From contig NC_049983.1 in the NCBI RefSeq assembly GCF_000003815.2, positions 19,770,120 to 19,804,869 of the forward strand: a stretch of 34,750 nt of DNA, in the 5' to 3' direction. The DNA is from Branchiostoma floridae. Lineage: Eukaryota > Chordata > Leptocardii > Amphioxiformes > Branchiostomatidae. Below are positions 9,152 to 20,790 of this stretch, in pieces; within the stretch, counting starts at the first letter, position 1, and each line of letters starts with the position of its first letter. The notes beneath the pieces were generated by a model. The model was not told the origin of the DNA, made no database searches, and saw nothing but the letters and a program-made list of their open reading frames with translations. The translations under genes were made by a program, and so were the position numbers.

Positions 9152-12100
9152 GAGTGGGTGATCTTGTTTTCCATGTAACTGAGCTGTTGTACCTAATTTC
9201 TTCGGATCCCTTTGATTGAACCTGCTTGTCTTCTAAAAGAGATAATGGAATGCTGTTACATGGTTTGATGAAAAATAAGAGTGGATTTCAAATTTAGAAA
9301 ACATGGATGGATTGGTGTCACTATACCTTCTTAATATATCTAAAAGGATAATTAGTGGAACACTATAGAAGCATATTACCACTATATTTCATATGCTTTG
9401 TCATACAAACATGGACTTGTTTTGCGTAGCAGGTGACCAGGGAGGGTGAGGGTGTGAATCTAGATGATTGATTTTTTTCTCCTGTAGAAAACATGTTGCG
9501 CCCCCGCTGAGCTAAACGCTGAACGTGTGTAGGTGGGGTATTTGTGTAGCAACGGTCATGAGAGCAGCACATGGTCACTTCATGTTAGCCCTGCCCAACC
9601 TGCCTACCTTGCAGGTACTTTCTATATGAAAGGTGATGATGAAATAGGTTTTGTCCAAGGCAGGGCACTGTGAAGATGAAGCTACCAACCATTGGCTAAA
9701 TGTAATTAGCAACTTAATTGCCCTGTGTTGGTTGTTAAATGGTTAATTATGTTCCACACCCATATTCAAACACTTGTTTTGTAACCTATAGGTCACTAGC
9801 CTCTGTAGGTCACGTAAACAAAAACATTATACAATAGCACTGAAAGTCACTTTAAAAACAGATATCATTGTTTTCTTGTGGAAATGTTTTGTAGAGCTTT
9901 CAGTCCTGGAGAAGTAAGCAAGCATATATAAATTTGAATGCAAATATTTTTTTTCTTCATGTAATTATGTTGTCACTTCACAGAAAGCATGAGTCATTTG
10001 TTGTAACTTTAAATGTTAGAGCTTAGCAACCAAAACTACTGTAATCCTTTTAACCCATACATTAAGAAAGGGGTAAGGGCTTTAAACAGGTGTCATTTCA
10101 AGTTCACACAGCACATTTGGGTAGAAACAAAAGTAAAACTGCCTGAAAAAAGAAAGTGAAAGATGAAATGATCAATATCTATTTCTGAAATCAGACTTAC
10201 ATTAACGTGTTAACACAAAAATGAGGACTGAAAGTAGCATTCCTCTAAAGAAAGATGTTTCAGTCTTTTCATTCGAATCAAAACAAAAATATTTCCGAAT
10301 AGATAAATCTTAAGCTGATATCCTTTGGTTATGATTTTATGCAGTTTTTATTGACAGTAGAAACATGAAACATCATCGCTTTCTTTATAGCATACACTTT
10401 TAAGACATTCTATTATGTCCATTCTGCCACCATCTCTGCTGTATGAAAAGGAAAACCCAGCTCAAATGCTCCAAATTCAAAGAAGTAGTCATCAACCTTA
10501 AATCCTCATGGGATCTTATGTAAGGTTGAAGCTGCACAGAAGATACAGGAAGGCTCTAATTGCCTCATGCATAAAAATCCAGTTCTGTGGTCGATTGATC
10601 CTCACAGCAGTGCAGCAATTGACCCCGAAAGTGTGGACGTTAAATTCCCATTGACCACTCTATCATTCTTATAATTTACATCACTGCGGAGACATTCTTT
10701 TGAATGGAGAGTATAGCAAGTGATCTTTGGAACCATAAAATTGAAGTTTTCTTTACCCCCTGAACTGGTTTATGTTCAAGAATTTATTACTTTTATGATA
10801 AGAATGGGCAGGATGGGGGCATTGACCTGATGAAAATGGATATTCTTAAAATCTTCTTGGTACAATGATGACCTTTGTAAGGAGCTGTGCCATTGGTCAG
10901 CTTTTGTAAGCTTTCCCACCATTGGGTATCGTCCTCATCTGAAGAAAAGAAGCAACATTGGACTGGTGTTGTTATATGCAGTTTTAAAGGTACCTGCATC
11001 TATCTAGTGTTGACACATTTTGATTCTGAAAAGAGAATGTGAACAATTTGAAAGTTTTTTTGTCTTCCCACTTAGGATTTTCCACTTAGGAAAAACAAAA
11101 ATAAGTGAAAGTTGACAGTTAAGACATAGGCACCTGTATAAATATTTGAACAATACAATATAAAAGTACATGACAGCATTAGACTTGTCATGTAAATTTA
11201 TGTCCTTATTTCTACCACTTCCCTCTGTCCATTATCAAGTCCTAACTGTCCTACCCATGTGACTACCAAGGACAACAATAAAGCAACTGATCATTTTTTC
11301 CCATCATGTCCATTCAGGGTAGCATTATCTTTAAACCAACTCTGACCCTTCAATTTCATTACAATTGCCTCATGATTTTAATTACTCCCCACCCACCCAT
11401 TCATTTTGACAAACTTTCCAAACTGCCCTTCATAACCACTTTAATAGAAAGGCCTTGAACAGCAGTTGTCGATTCACATTAGGGTCTTTCATATCCTTAT
11501 TCAGTGGGCATCAGTCAACCCTGTAGCGAACATTTACGCATGTTCTAGACCTTAACACGACCTACATCATACTTCACTGCTTGAATCCTACTAAAATAGT
11601 ACATTATATGACTTGTCCGACTTGGGTGACTGGATATTTAGAACAAGGCAAACATCACGCATGTAAATTCAAAGTATGCTTCAGGTGCTTGCATGACATT
11701 TTTATACAATGACAGAAGGCAAGGTCATATCGGGGAAATATCAATGATTTGTTAAAAGTGAGTTACAGGATAACTCATAAATGTATGAATGGATTCTCAT
11801 TATTTTTTTGTGGGGGTGAGGATGAGGTGACGAAGATTAGATTGCAGAAATTTGTTCCAGAAAATTTTGTGTAAAATGTAGTATTCAATTTATGTCCCAA
11901 TATGAACGTTTTTTTGTTGCACTGACAGCATATGGGAGCCTTAGCCTGTATGTGACCAGTTTAATTCATTCAGTTCAACACAGTAAGGCCAAGAGAATAT
12001 ATTGCTATGTGTACATTTTGACTTTGACATACATGTAATATCCGCAAATGAATTGACAACGTAAACAACACATCACAAAAAAAATTCGGAGGGGCTGTCA

Positions 12101-12289
12101 GTTCAAAAATTTCTAACAGAATGTGAGATGTATTACTGGCTTTTTTATCTAAATTTCTTTTCACCATATCAAAAATATCATCCAAAGGAATAGGATTGGC
12201 AAGTTAAGCTTTAAGATGTCTACTAGGTAACACTAGTTCACCTATATCTGTTGTCTTCAAAAATGGGATATTTAGGGTTTCATGAAGCT
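9152..12289 (+). other. Presumed 5' intron, no genes seen
   Basis: If the exon ending at 9149 splices to 12471, this is intron. Only short chance ORFs are present, with no inverted-repeat element detected before the hairpin at 12290. Bases 9661-12250 are plain AT-rich sequence. Confidence 0.35.
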
Positions 12290-12352
12290 GACAGACAGTG
12301 GTTTCAAATTGTAACATTTTCAAAATATGGCAATTTGAATCCACTGTCCGTC
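12290..12352. repeat. 22-bp stem, 19-base loop hairpin just upstream of the first coding exon
   Basis: The left arm 12290-12311 starts GACAGACAGTGG. It pairs with the right arm 12331-12352, whose reverse complement starts GACGGACAGTGG, at 20 of 22 positions. The 19-base loop is 12312-12330. Weaker pairing continues outward: GGGATAT occurs on the left near 12266, and its complement ATATCCC lies at 12359-12365. It could be a small fold-back MITE or a pre-miRNA-sized hairpin. It lies 118 bases before the acceptor of the first coding exon. Confidence 0.7.
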
Positions 12353-12486
12353 TACTTGATATCCCTTGATACCCTGTTTTTTAAAACGATGAATACAGGT
12401 TACCCCACGGATAAAGGTGAACCAGCGTAAGTTGTATTTTAAGTGAGTAAAAAATTTGCATATGTTTCAGGTGAGGAACCGACAAC

Positions 12487-12570
12487 ATGGCTGCAACAGG
12501 GTATAAAACCAAGACTCGCTCCAAGTCCCAGGAAAGGGAACTGAGTAGCAGGGAGAAGTCCATGGCACAG
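12487..12570 (+). CDS. First coding exon of an unidentified coiled-coil protein gene
   Basis: The exon runs from 12471, after the acceptor TATGTTTCAG, to 12570, before the donor GTGAGT. It carries 16 bases of 5' UTR. The ATG at 12487 is in a strong start context (AACATGG, A at -3 and G at +4). It encodes 28 residues that begin MAATGYKTKTRSKSQ and end REKSMAQ. The first half is basic and Ser/Thr-rich, the second half is charged and helix-prone. The exon ends in phase 0, as the exon at 30336 requires. Because a splice acceptor precedes the ATG, at least one noncoding exon must lie upstream; the best candidate ends at 9149. I do not recognise the family. The exon call rests on good splice sites, start context and compositional continuity with the next exon. 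The exact product and function are unknown. Confidence 0.7.
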
Positions 12571-13651
12571 GTGAGTACAATGACATTTACATAATGATAA
12601 TGGTTTAAATTGTAATTGTTTACAAAAACCTGAATTGTACACTTACTACATGAAAACCTGACTGGGCCTTACTAGTTGAAGTTGTTGGTTCAATAATGCA
12701 GAGCTGGAAAATCATCATGAAAACATAAGGTGAATGCTGCACACCAAGGTACACACAGCTTCAGGGAATGAATGCAGTAATATCAAGTCTCATAATTCCG
12801 CTGGGTGCCATTTACTACCAAATGAGAAAAAAAAACATGTATTCAAAGTCAATTTGAAAGGGATGTACCAAATGTAGTATCAGTAATCCTGAGTTCTATA
12901 CACTTCAGACATTTAGGTGTTCAAGACAATATTGAGAAGGCCTGACTATAACAATTTTTTTTGTGGCAGTATTATGACACCTGGTGGAATATGAAAGTTG
13001 ATGGTACTACATGTTGAAGTATTATTCAGGTTTTTGTTCCAGCCTCCTACTTTCATCTTGACCTGAGATCTTGTGCAAGATCAGAATACAAAAACCAACG
13101 AGACAGGCCATGAGCATTTGTAATGCTACTGTTACTTACTCAGTTTCAGGTTGCTTGTTGCCCAATCTAGCTGGTTCCCACAATTATGTTGTGCCTTGTT
13201 GCAATGTGAAAGTGACAAATGTTCAAGATCATTTTTTTCTTTCATATATCCTTTGCTTTAAATCTTTGTTGTTGGACATTGTAAAAAATAAACCTTCTAC
13301 TTAAGTTACTCAATGTGAATGTAATTTTTGAGAGAGGTTTTCGACAGACTGAACTAACCTTATTTAGCTGTAGTGCGGCTTGCTGGCTCAGCCAAGCTGA
13401 TTGGCTTGTGTATGGAGCAGTCCTGTTTTTCCCAGAGGCCTAGGGTTGACCTGCATAGTGAGAGACAGTTCAGGTTATCTCCAGGTGTTCAAAGACCAAC
13501 CACACATCATGTTGACAATAGTGGTTAGTTTTGTTTAGAGAAGTCTAAATAAAAACATTAAATTTGTTCTACACAAAGTTTAACCTTGAGTCCTAACTGT
13601 ATGTGACTTGTGCCATCTATACAGAATCTGTTACTCTCATTTTTTTTATAG

Positions 13652-13784
13652 ATCCCCATCACTGTCTATATTGGTTTGTCCCTGATTGGATTATTTTTAA
13701 CCTCCTTGCTTCAAAGCACTCAGTGTATGTTATTAAGAAGGTATTTCCACCATTCAAAAGTGATAGGCTACACTTTCCCTCCTG
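13652..13784 (+). other. Exon-like open segment with a hydrophobic stretch
   Basis: The acceptor CATTTTTTTTATAG ends at 13651 and the donor CCTG/GTAAGA begins at 13785. Read from phase 0, the 133 bases are open for 44 codons, starting IPITVYIGLSLIGLFL, a membrane-segment-like run. The length is 1 mod 3, so it fits in frame only if another exon of 2 mod 3 follows, such as 17331-17374. The hydrophobic content does not suit the charged coiled coil, so chance is likely. Confidence 0.15.
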
Positions 13785-14383
13785 GTAAGAATACTTGTAT
13801 GTCAAGGTTACAGAGCTTACCGCCCATGAGAAAAGCTTGTTTAGATCAACTGAAGGTTTTACAAGTTCACTGACCTGTGCGTCTTAAGTGTTACCGGAGG
13901 TAAGATGTGTCTGTTACCTGTCCTACTTACTCCCACTTGTCAGGTGCTAAAAGGTGTCAATGCCCCAGAGGAAAACGTTCAACCTACATGCATGCACCTG
14001 AAAACCCAGTGACACGTAGCATGGAGGTGATCTGATTGTACTGGCTCCCTGAGAAAAGTGATCTCAGAAAAAAAAGGAGCTTATAGCCTTTTAAGATCAA
14101 ATATAGCATTTTAATGAGGAGTCTTAGGAAAGATATTGTCATTAGGAGGAAGCTTTGTCTGATTTGCAAAGAGGGGTAAACGGACATCAGAGCTCCCCTG
14201 AGCAAGGGATTGTTCCCCGCTGGCATATTATCCTCGATTCCATCCACTGTTGCCGTACATTCCGTTTACACTGCCCTAGTTTTCTTTATCTCTTAAACAC
14301 TACCTGGGAAGGTTGGCCTTGTTCCAAATACAGGGTCCCATGAGCTAGGAAAACAAGTTACATTCTGGGCCATCTACTTGCAG

Positions 14384-14420
14384 GTGTACACACATCAAGG
14401 AGTTAAGTGGATACACCAAA
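14384..14420 (+). other. Candidate 37-base microexon
   Basis: The acceptor is CATCTACTTGCAG ending at 14383; the donor is CCAAA followed by GTAAGT at 14421. Phase 0 gives VYTHQGVKWIHQ plus one base. With the 44-base candidate at 17331 the sum is 81 bases, which keeps the frame between the two supported exons. The sequence is not coiled-coil-like. There is no expression evidence. Confidence 0.2.
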
Positions 14421-16599
14421 GTAAGTGATTTTTGTTAAAAGATACACTGGTAGAAATTACATGCAGGGTGATGCTTGGAAACCATGGTTTTGCTGACTTG
14501 GTGTTCCTATTTTACAACAAACATCAAATTGTATTTTCTGTATGAAACCTGTCAACAATTTATCACATCTGCTAGGCTGTAGAGTAAAGGAAATCTTCAG
14601 TTTGTACTATGGATTAGCTTAGTGTTGTTGGTGGCAGTTTAGGGAAGTCTTGGATGACATCCTTGTCTGTGGTTGCTTGGGAATTTTATATTCATCTCCA
14701 GGGATCAGTAAGACCAAGGTTGGATTACTGGGCATTCTTTGAACCTGTGTTGGTCCAGAATAATCTGAGTGCATACTCGGAACAGATTTTAGTTTTATTA
14801 CTTGTTGACACAATAATCTAGAGATAATTTGCAGTTCAGAATATGTTCTAATTGACTTCAAACTGCAGATTAGGCACTGGTTTCAAAATAGGAGAAGAAG
14901 AAGTGTCAACATAATCAAGGGACAGTGTTCTGTAGCCTGGGGTCTGAGCAACAATATGGAAAGAGAAGTAGCACTGTATCAGTAGAAACATTGTCTCCAA
15001 CAGTTACATCACGCTCCACAGTACATGTATATCATTCTTCTATTGTCCACAACTTAGTACTTCATAATAGCGTTTATCATGTTTTTTTCAGCAGCTAAAA
15101 ATGGTTGTACTGAGCAAGTTTGAGTAAAATATGACCATTGTCACACTTTGCATATTTTGGAAAACAAGAATAAGTTCTATCAGTGATTTAAGAATCGTTA
15201 TAGGAAGTGTAGGTGTTTAAACATACAAACTTCAGGTTCCCAAAACTGGGACAAGGTCCAGAAAACCTAATAAAAAAACAAGAACCTCGGGTCAATGACC
15301 ACCAAAGAATTGCATGTTACAGGCACGCACAACAGTTACGACAACGACTGCAAAAGGACATATTTTCCATGTAGGATCTGACAAACATGTAGGTACCATG
15401 TAGGTACAGGGAGGTGAAACATATTCTTCTTTGCTTCTTCAAGTTCAATATGTAAAATGAAACATTAATTGCTTTTAGTTTCACCATTTGAATTGCATGT
15501 AGTACTGTATGCAGTTCAGCAATACCTCAAATGAGCTTGTATGTTCTAAGGTCCCTTCAGCATTGCTTTGATCTACAAAATTTGCAAGTTTAAGACCACA
15601 CCTTGCTTTACAGAGCTGGCGTGTTTTCTGAGTTGAAGTATGGCTGATTCAAAAGACAAAGCTAGCAAATTAAATAAAGCTCTGATTCAAGGATGAAAAA
15701 AGTTATATCTGAGAGTACAAATCCGTTTCAAATGATACTTGGTCCAGTGATGTTAATGTATAATTGACATAGAAACCATTAATTCTTAGAGAAGTGTGCT
15801 TGTCATCTGAAAAATAAAGTAGACAAAAATACTGTCCAAGTATGAGTTTGATTCTGGCCGAGTCATAGCCTTTAAAAATTGTACATACCGCTTTCTCTTC
15901 TTAGCACTCAGCATTTGTAAAAGACTGCTGTTACAGTAGTGATTGCACAGAAACGTGTGTGGCCCAGGGCAACTGAAAAAGAGATGGGTGCTGCCCTATG
16001 TAACATCTAGTGCAGAAAGGACTTTAACCTAGATATCTTACTGTAACAAGCTGCCCTTTTTTTCTTATAATGAAAATGATAGCAGATTGTCAAACATTGC
16101 CCTTCCGGTACTATATGCAAATGTTATTCCTTGTATCATACTGTCCTTCCTGATATCTGGTAATTATTTCTAAGTATTTGGTCCCAAACAAAAGGACAAA
16201 TCATGCACCTGTTATGTGGACAATGTTTAACTTAGTGTTTTTAGCAGCTAACTTTATTAGCAAAGAAATATGATTTGCCTAAAAGGGTGTGTGTTTTGCT
16301 GTTTTTAATTCCTCAAGTCGTAATTGCATTTAATGCGGTGATAAAGGAAAGATAAGGAGGGTTATCATGTTGCTTTCAGTTAACTGTCATTTGGACGACT
16401 TACTTTTGCTGTCTTTTCTCCGTTACTGCCTTGTATTGATGTCTAACAGTTTTGTAGGTGCAACTGACCCTTTGATAATATTTTTAACCCATCTTTGTGA
16501 TGTATCAAGCAAGCATGGGCCTTGTACAAGCCTAAAATAGATCAGTGTTTGGCAACAACACTTTGAAGGGAAGAAAAGTAGGTCAGTGGTGTTGTCAAC

Positions 16600-16747
16600 A
16601 AAACAATAGAAGAAGGGTGGGGACATTACAAAGGAATGTAGGTGGCTATTTACACTGTGTCACAACTAGTGATGATAATAGTCAGTGTGCCGCACTGTCA
16701 TTCCGGACAGTAACGTCACGCAAACGGGGGCAGCAGCTTCGTAAACA
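16600..16747 (+). promoter_or_regulatory. GC-richer intronic block with CRE/ETS-like sites and a strong donor
   Basis: ATTCCGGA (ETS-like, about 16700-16707) and AACGTCACGC (CRE-like, about 16713-16722) are followed by AAACAG/GTGAGT at 16748. This arrangement could be an alternative promoter with a short first exon. The overlapping 82-codon frame is not in a phase compatible with the supported exons. Confidence 0.2.
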
Positions 16748-17330
16748 GGTGAGTTTGACCATCTGCCATGCCAGGTCAATTAGATGTTATTGATGTGGGG
16801 GGAAAGTTGTTACAGTGAGGCGAAAAGTAATACCACACAGGTATGCTAACTTAGTAAAAGCAGTTCTAGCCAGATTTTCTCTAGTCGGACTGATTTTGCT
16901 GCTGGGCTAACCCAACAGTTCGCAACTTTTCTGGGTTCAGAATGGCATTGACTATTCAAAAGTTGTGCACAATGCTCTTATAGATAGAATTGTAATCTGT
17001 TGTCTTTATTGAGGATTTCATTACTGAAACTTGTCCAGTTTGTTACATAAAGGTTAGATATGTCTCTGTCTATTATATAATGTTACCTCCCAGAGCCTAC
17101 TTTCTTGGTGAGGTACAAAATTTGAAACATGCTCAACAAAATTTAAAGCAAAACTAGGGTTCGTTGATTTGCAGATTGATTTGAGAAACTTTGTAGATAA
17201 TATTTTCTTCTTGATGTCTATGTAGAGTAAAGAACAAAAAACAAAACTGCCCCTGTGCAGTCTTAATGTTGTATGAAGAAGTCCTTACTCACTGCCCAGG
17301 TCACTGTCCACTTTCTCCTGTCTTCTGCAG

Positions 17331-17374
17331 GGTCGATATGTGCACATCACTTTGAAATCTGGCAGAAGCAACAG
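17331..17374 (+). other. Candidate 44-base microexon
   Basis: It is preceded by a very strong acceptor (CCACTTTCTCCTGTCTTCTGCAG, AG ending at 17330; only its core is needed) and followed by ACAG/GTGGGT. Alone it would shift the frame and bring a stop in the exon at 30336. After an exon of 1 mod 3 (14384-14420 or 13652-13784) it reads SICAHHFEIWQKQQ and joins RAERQ in frame. It is either a real cassette or poison exon, or a decoy. Confidence 0.25.
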
Positions 17375-17789
17375 GTGGGTGTGTGAGTTTTGTTGAAGTC
17401 TTTGTGAGTGTCGATCAAATAAGCGTTAGGCAGCATGAGGAAGAGGTATCAGCAAAAGAAAGAGGTATGGTATCTTAATTCACAAACATAACTAAATAAT
17501 ATTACTGTTGCCAGAAAAGTATTTCTCAAGTGTACATAGTTGGTTTATAGGTCAGTCAAGTAGCATCCAAAACAGCGTAAAGTAATAAATTATGGTGACT
17601 GTCTGTGCTGAAGTTAACTGCAATGTAGGCTGAAGTTTACTGCAATATATGCTATCATGCTGTACCATTTGCTAGAATACTTCATCCTCTCCACACCCCT
17701 GTTTGTGCTCTCGTTGCTTCACCTGTAGAAAACCCACCCAGTATTGCAGTGATCTCAATATAACAGCTAAGGCTACGGTTACTATGGAA

Positions 17790-17802
17790 GTGACATAGCA
17801 AC
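17790..17802 (+). promoter_or_regulatory. X-box-like RFX site
   Basis: GTGACATAGCAAC has both half-sites (GTGACA and AGCAAC) with a one-base spacer and one departure from GTNRCC. RFX sites of this form are typical of ciliary gene control; here it is intronic. Confidence 0.3.
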
Positions 17803-18048
17803 CAGGCTTGGGTTTCAGTTGGTTCACCCAGTGCCTTGCACAGAAGCTTGTTGACAGTTGGGAAGTAATGGGACATAATTGCTACCTGGTCAACATTCCA
17901 TAAATTTCAAACAGAAACGTCTGTATGAGACAACTTTGGGGCATCAGGTAAGATGCATAAAATGATATCAATATGGCATGATTCTCTTCAGAAGTTGTGT
18001 CAGGTAATGTTTTCAAGCTTACTGGGCAAAATGTGTTTTATGATAATT

Positions 18049-18098
18049 GTAAGTATATACTTTTGCAGTACATACTTTTGCAGTAAGTATATACTTTT
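18049..18098 (+). repeat. Tandem/palindromic GTAAGTATATACTTTTGCAGTA repeat region
   Basis: GTAAGTATATACTTTTGCA occurs near 18049, a shorter TACATACTTTTGCAG follows, and GTAAGTATATACTTTTC recurs. The unit contains the palindrome AAGTATATACTT. Confidence 0.6.
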
Positions 18099-19209
18099 CA
18101 TATTCAGTTACTCTAGATTTTGTACACCAAGGACAAAAATCAAATTTCTATCCTCTACTATGCATGACATTATGTTGGTAATGGCTCAATTAATAAGGAC
18201 ATGCTTGAAAATACTGGTACCGCAGTACGAATGCACATTGAGATCCAGTCTACTGTACTTAAGACAGTTAAACTCATATGCTATGCCGTTTGGGGAAACT
18301 GAGGGGCCATGTTGACATATTTCGCACGCTAAGTATTCCTAACAACATGGAAAACAAAAATGGTAAGCCAATAACCTGTGATCAGCCATGAGACTTGACT
18401 GAGAAACTTTATTTCCTTGAGCAGAATAATCATGATTAATCAAATTCCAGCTTTGTTACTTACAGCCTAATTCAAAGAGGCATTCTGTTAAAATGGTGCT
18501 TTTACATTAATTGTATATGAGAAAAAACAAACAATTTGAATCATGTATTCACTTAGTTACCAATTTGCATCATTTTTAAGAGGCCAAACTAGGTCAAGAG
18601 GTTTGCATAAAGGTCTCTTAAAAGTATTCAGTAACAAACTCTGTATCTCAATACAACTCCAGTTTAGGTGCTACTGACCAGTGCAAGTGGTCAGTTATTG
18701 TCCAGATTACCCTGTTTTCCCCCATAATGGCCGGTGAGTGGACCTGTTTACATCAAAAAAAGGGCACAGCGCCTCGGGTGATGTAGTCACAGCGCACAAT
18801 AAACAACAATGGCAAACATGTCAATGCCCTTGGGTCACGGAAGGCCCGAATAACTGTCAGTGGTTGCACTTCAGAAAAACACACTTGAAAGCATGATTTC
18901 AGGAGGAGCATTGTGATCAAGGGAGTGCAAAGCGGTGGTTTGTAGAACGAATATGAGGATAGAGCCAATAACAGTGTAGCATTCCTAGTTGTACAGGCTG
19001 TCCACCTGCCCTTTTGTTATGAGGATAGCATGTGTCAGAGCGCAGCGTAACAATCGATTCATCTGGTATTAGGTTACTGAGGGGCCGTGGAGGGGCATCA
19101 ATCCTTGGGTGAGTGTGCCAAGCCTTTCTGGCAACATCTTCTGACAGGAACTTGTTGACAACACCTTGCCTTACACTTAGGTGTGCTAAATGGCTCAAGG
19201 TTAAGACGG

Positions 19210-19223
19210 GCTGCTATGGTAAC
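19210..19223 (+). promoter_or_regulatory. X-box-like RFX site
   Basis: GCTGCTATGGTAAC matches GTNRCCATRGYAAC at all but two defined positions. It lies at the end of a comparatively GC-rich intronic block (about 18720-19230). Confidence 0.3.
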
Positions 19224-20462
19224 ATTTCAGAGTTCGAAATTACAAACTTGTGTAAGAATAAGCATGACCTCTTAAAGGGCTGCTTTTGTTCAGGAAAAAG
19301 ATTTTGGCACATGGAAAAGCTGAATCAGATGTGTTTTTTTTCATTCTGTGGAGTAAAGACTACATCACAGTCAAGTGCATGGTAGCAATGTTGTGAGCAT
19401 TGTCACGATTTAATCCGTAACTTCTGTAGCAGGAAAAACAAGTAACTTTGCGATAAAAAAAAGGTTTGACCAGTGGGATTGGGTAGAACACAAGCTTGGA
19501 CAGCTCATGTACAATAGCCACATCTGTTACATGCTCGCTCATGAGATGCACTGCACTGCCAGCAAAACTGTGGCCAACACGCGACAATGAACAAGTCTTA
19601 GATGGCATTGTCTTGACATGTCTTGAGAGGATTTATGTTCCTTTTGTAAGCAAGTGTCTTAAAAGAAAGGTTGTGACCTGTAATTTGCTTGAAGCGTGGC
19701 AGCTAGCTATGGCCACTGTGTTGTAGTAATTGTTCAGTCGAAGGTACACAATTTGATCTACAATGTACAGATCTCAACTACTGGATAAAGTGTTAAATTT
19801 AATGCAAGCTTTTCCTGCCTGAAGAAATTTCTACCAGGAGCTTCACAGTAAGATGCATAGTTTACTTTGTTCACTACAAGATTTTAAAAAGTAGATTTTG
19901 TCTTTGAATAGAGGCATATTAAGACATTATTTCAACAAATGCTTGTGAAGGTTCTTAGTAATCCCGTTTATGTGGTTCATGTCTTGCACTGTCAAGGTGG
20001 ATCTGTATCTGTATAGCTGGTATTAAGTGGTTCAAAATAACAACAAAACAACTAAAGGCTCTGTAGTTAAGGTGGTCTGTTGATTCATTTCTTGACATAT
20101 TAGATTGCTTTCAAAATTTACCTGTATAAAAAAATCTACATGCTGGTTTCACAACGGTTACAATTTCTTGCATGTGACTTATTTTTAACGTCAATCATCT
20201 GTAGTATACTTAGCAACAGTGCCATGTTGTCACACCTGGGAATATTTTTTTCACACCTGGTACATGTAGGTCATAAGGTAACATTAGTACTGAATAATAG
20301 ATAAGTGTTGTAGGTATGTAGCTTGGAGTCTGTGTCAATCACAAAGAAATTTTTCTTATAATGTACTAGTTGTCATTATTTACAACATGGTTAGCAATTG
20401 TATATTATCTTACTCAAAGTCTTAGTTTGAGTCAAGGCCTGGAACTAATAATCCCAGAAAAC

Positions 20463-20790
20463 AAACTGTGAGATTAACGTCATCATGGCTGCATTAATTG
20501 TTGTTGATCAGTGGCTATGAAAAGGTCAAAGGTCTAACTAGTCAATTGACCATAAAAGATAATGCTTGTAATTTTCCATCCGAACATGGCATGACGTAGG
20601 CAATTTTGATAATTTTGCTTTAAAAGCTTATCAAGAAAACAATCTTGCACAAGACTTCTTTCAATTAGAAGCATATCTTTTTTTCATCTTATTGTTCCAG
20701 AAAATTGACTCAAGCCTTAAAAGGTATTTTTGAACCACAAACAAGATTAGAATGATTCAGATAAGCACCATAGGCAAGGTCAAAGTCACT
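20463..20790. promoter_or_regulatory. Candidate enhancer with nuclear-receptor sites
   Basis: AGGTCAAAGGTCT at 20523-20535 is a DR1 element with one mismatch. GGCAAGGTCA (20773-20782) holds an extended NR5A/ERR-type half-site followed by AAGTCA. Also present are a homeodomain-type CATTAATTG near 20490, an inverted half-site TTGACC near 20546, and GATA motifs. The grouping is suggestive but single motifs occur by chance. Confidence 0.3.

Noticed and set aside
16545-16793. 82-codon ORF ending near a strong donor
   Set aside because: The frame leaves two bases at the donor, which does not fit the supported exons, and no good acceptor precedes it; the segment is kept only as a regulatory candidate.
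17915-17947. 33-base in-phase exon-like segment (KRLYETTLGHQ) before a GTAAGA donor
   Set aside because: The acceptor ATTTCAAACAG lacks a pyrimidine tract; likely chance.
18728-18732. ATGGCCG directly before GTGAGT, considered as an alternative first coding exon
   Set aside because: It would end in phase 1, which does not join the phase-0 exon at 30336.
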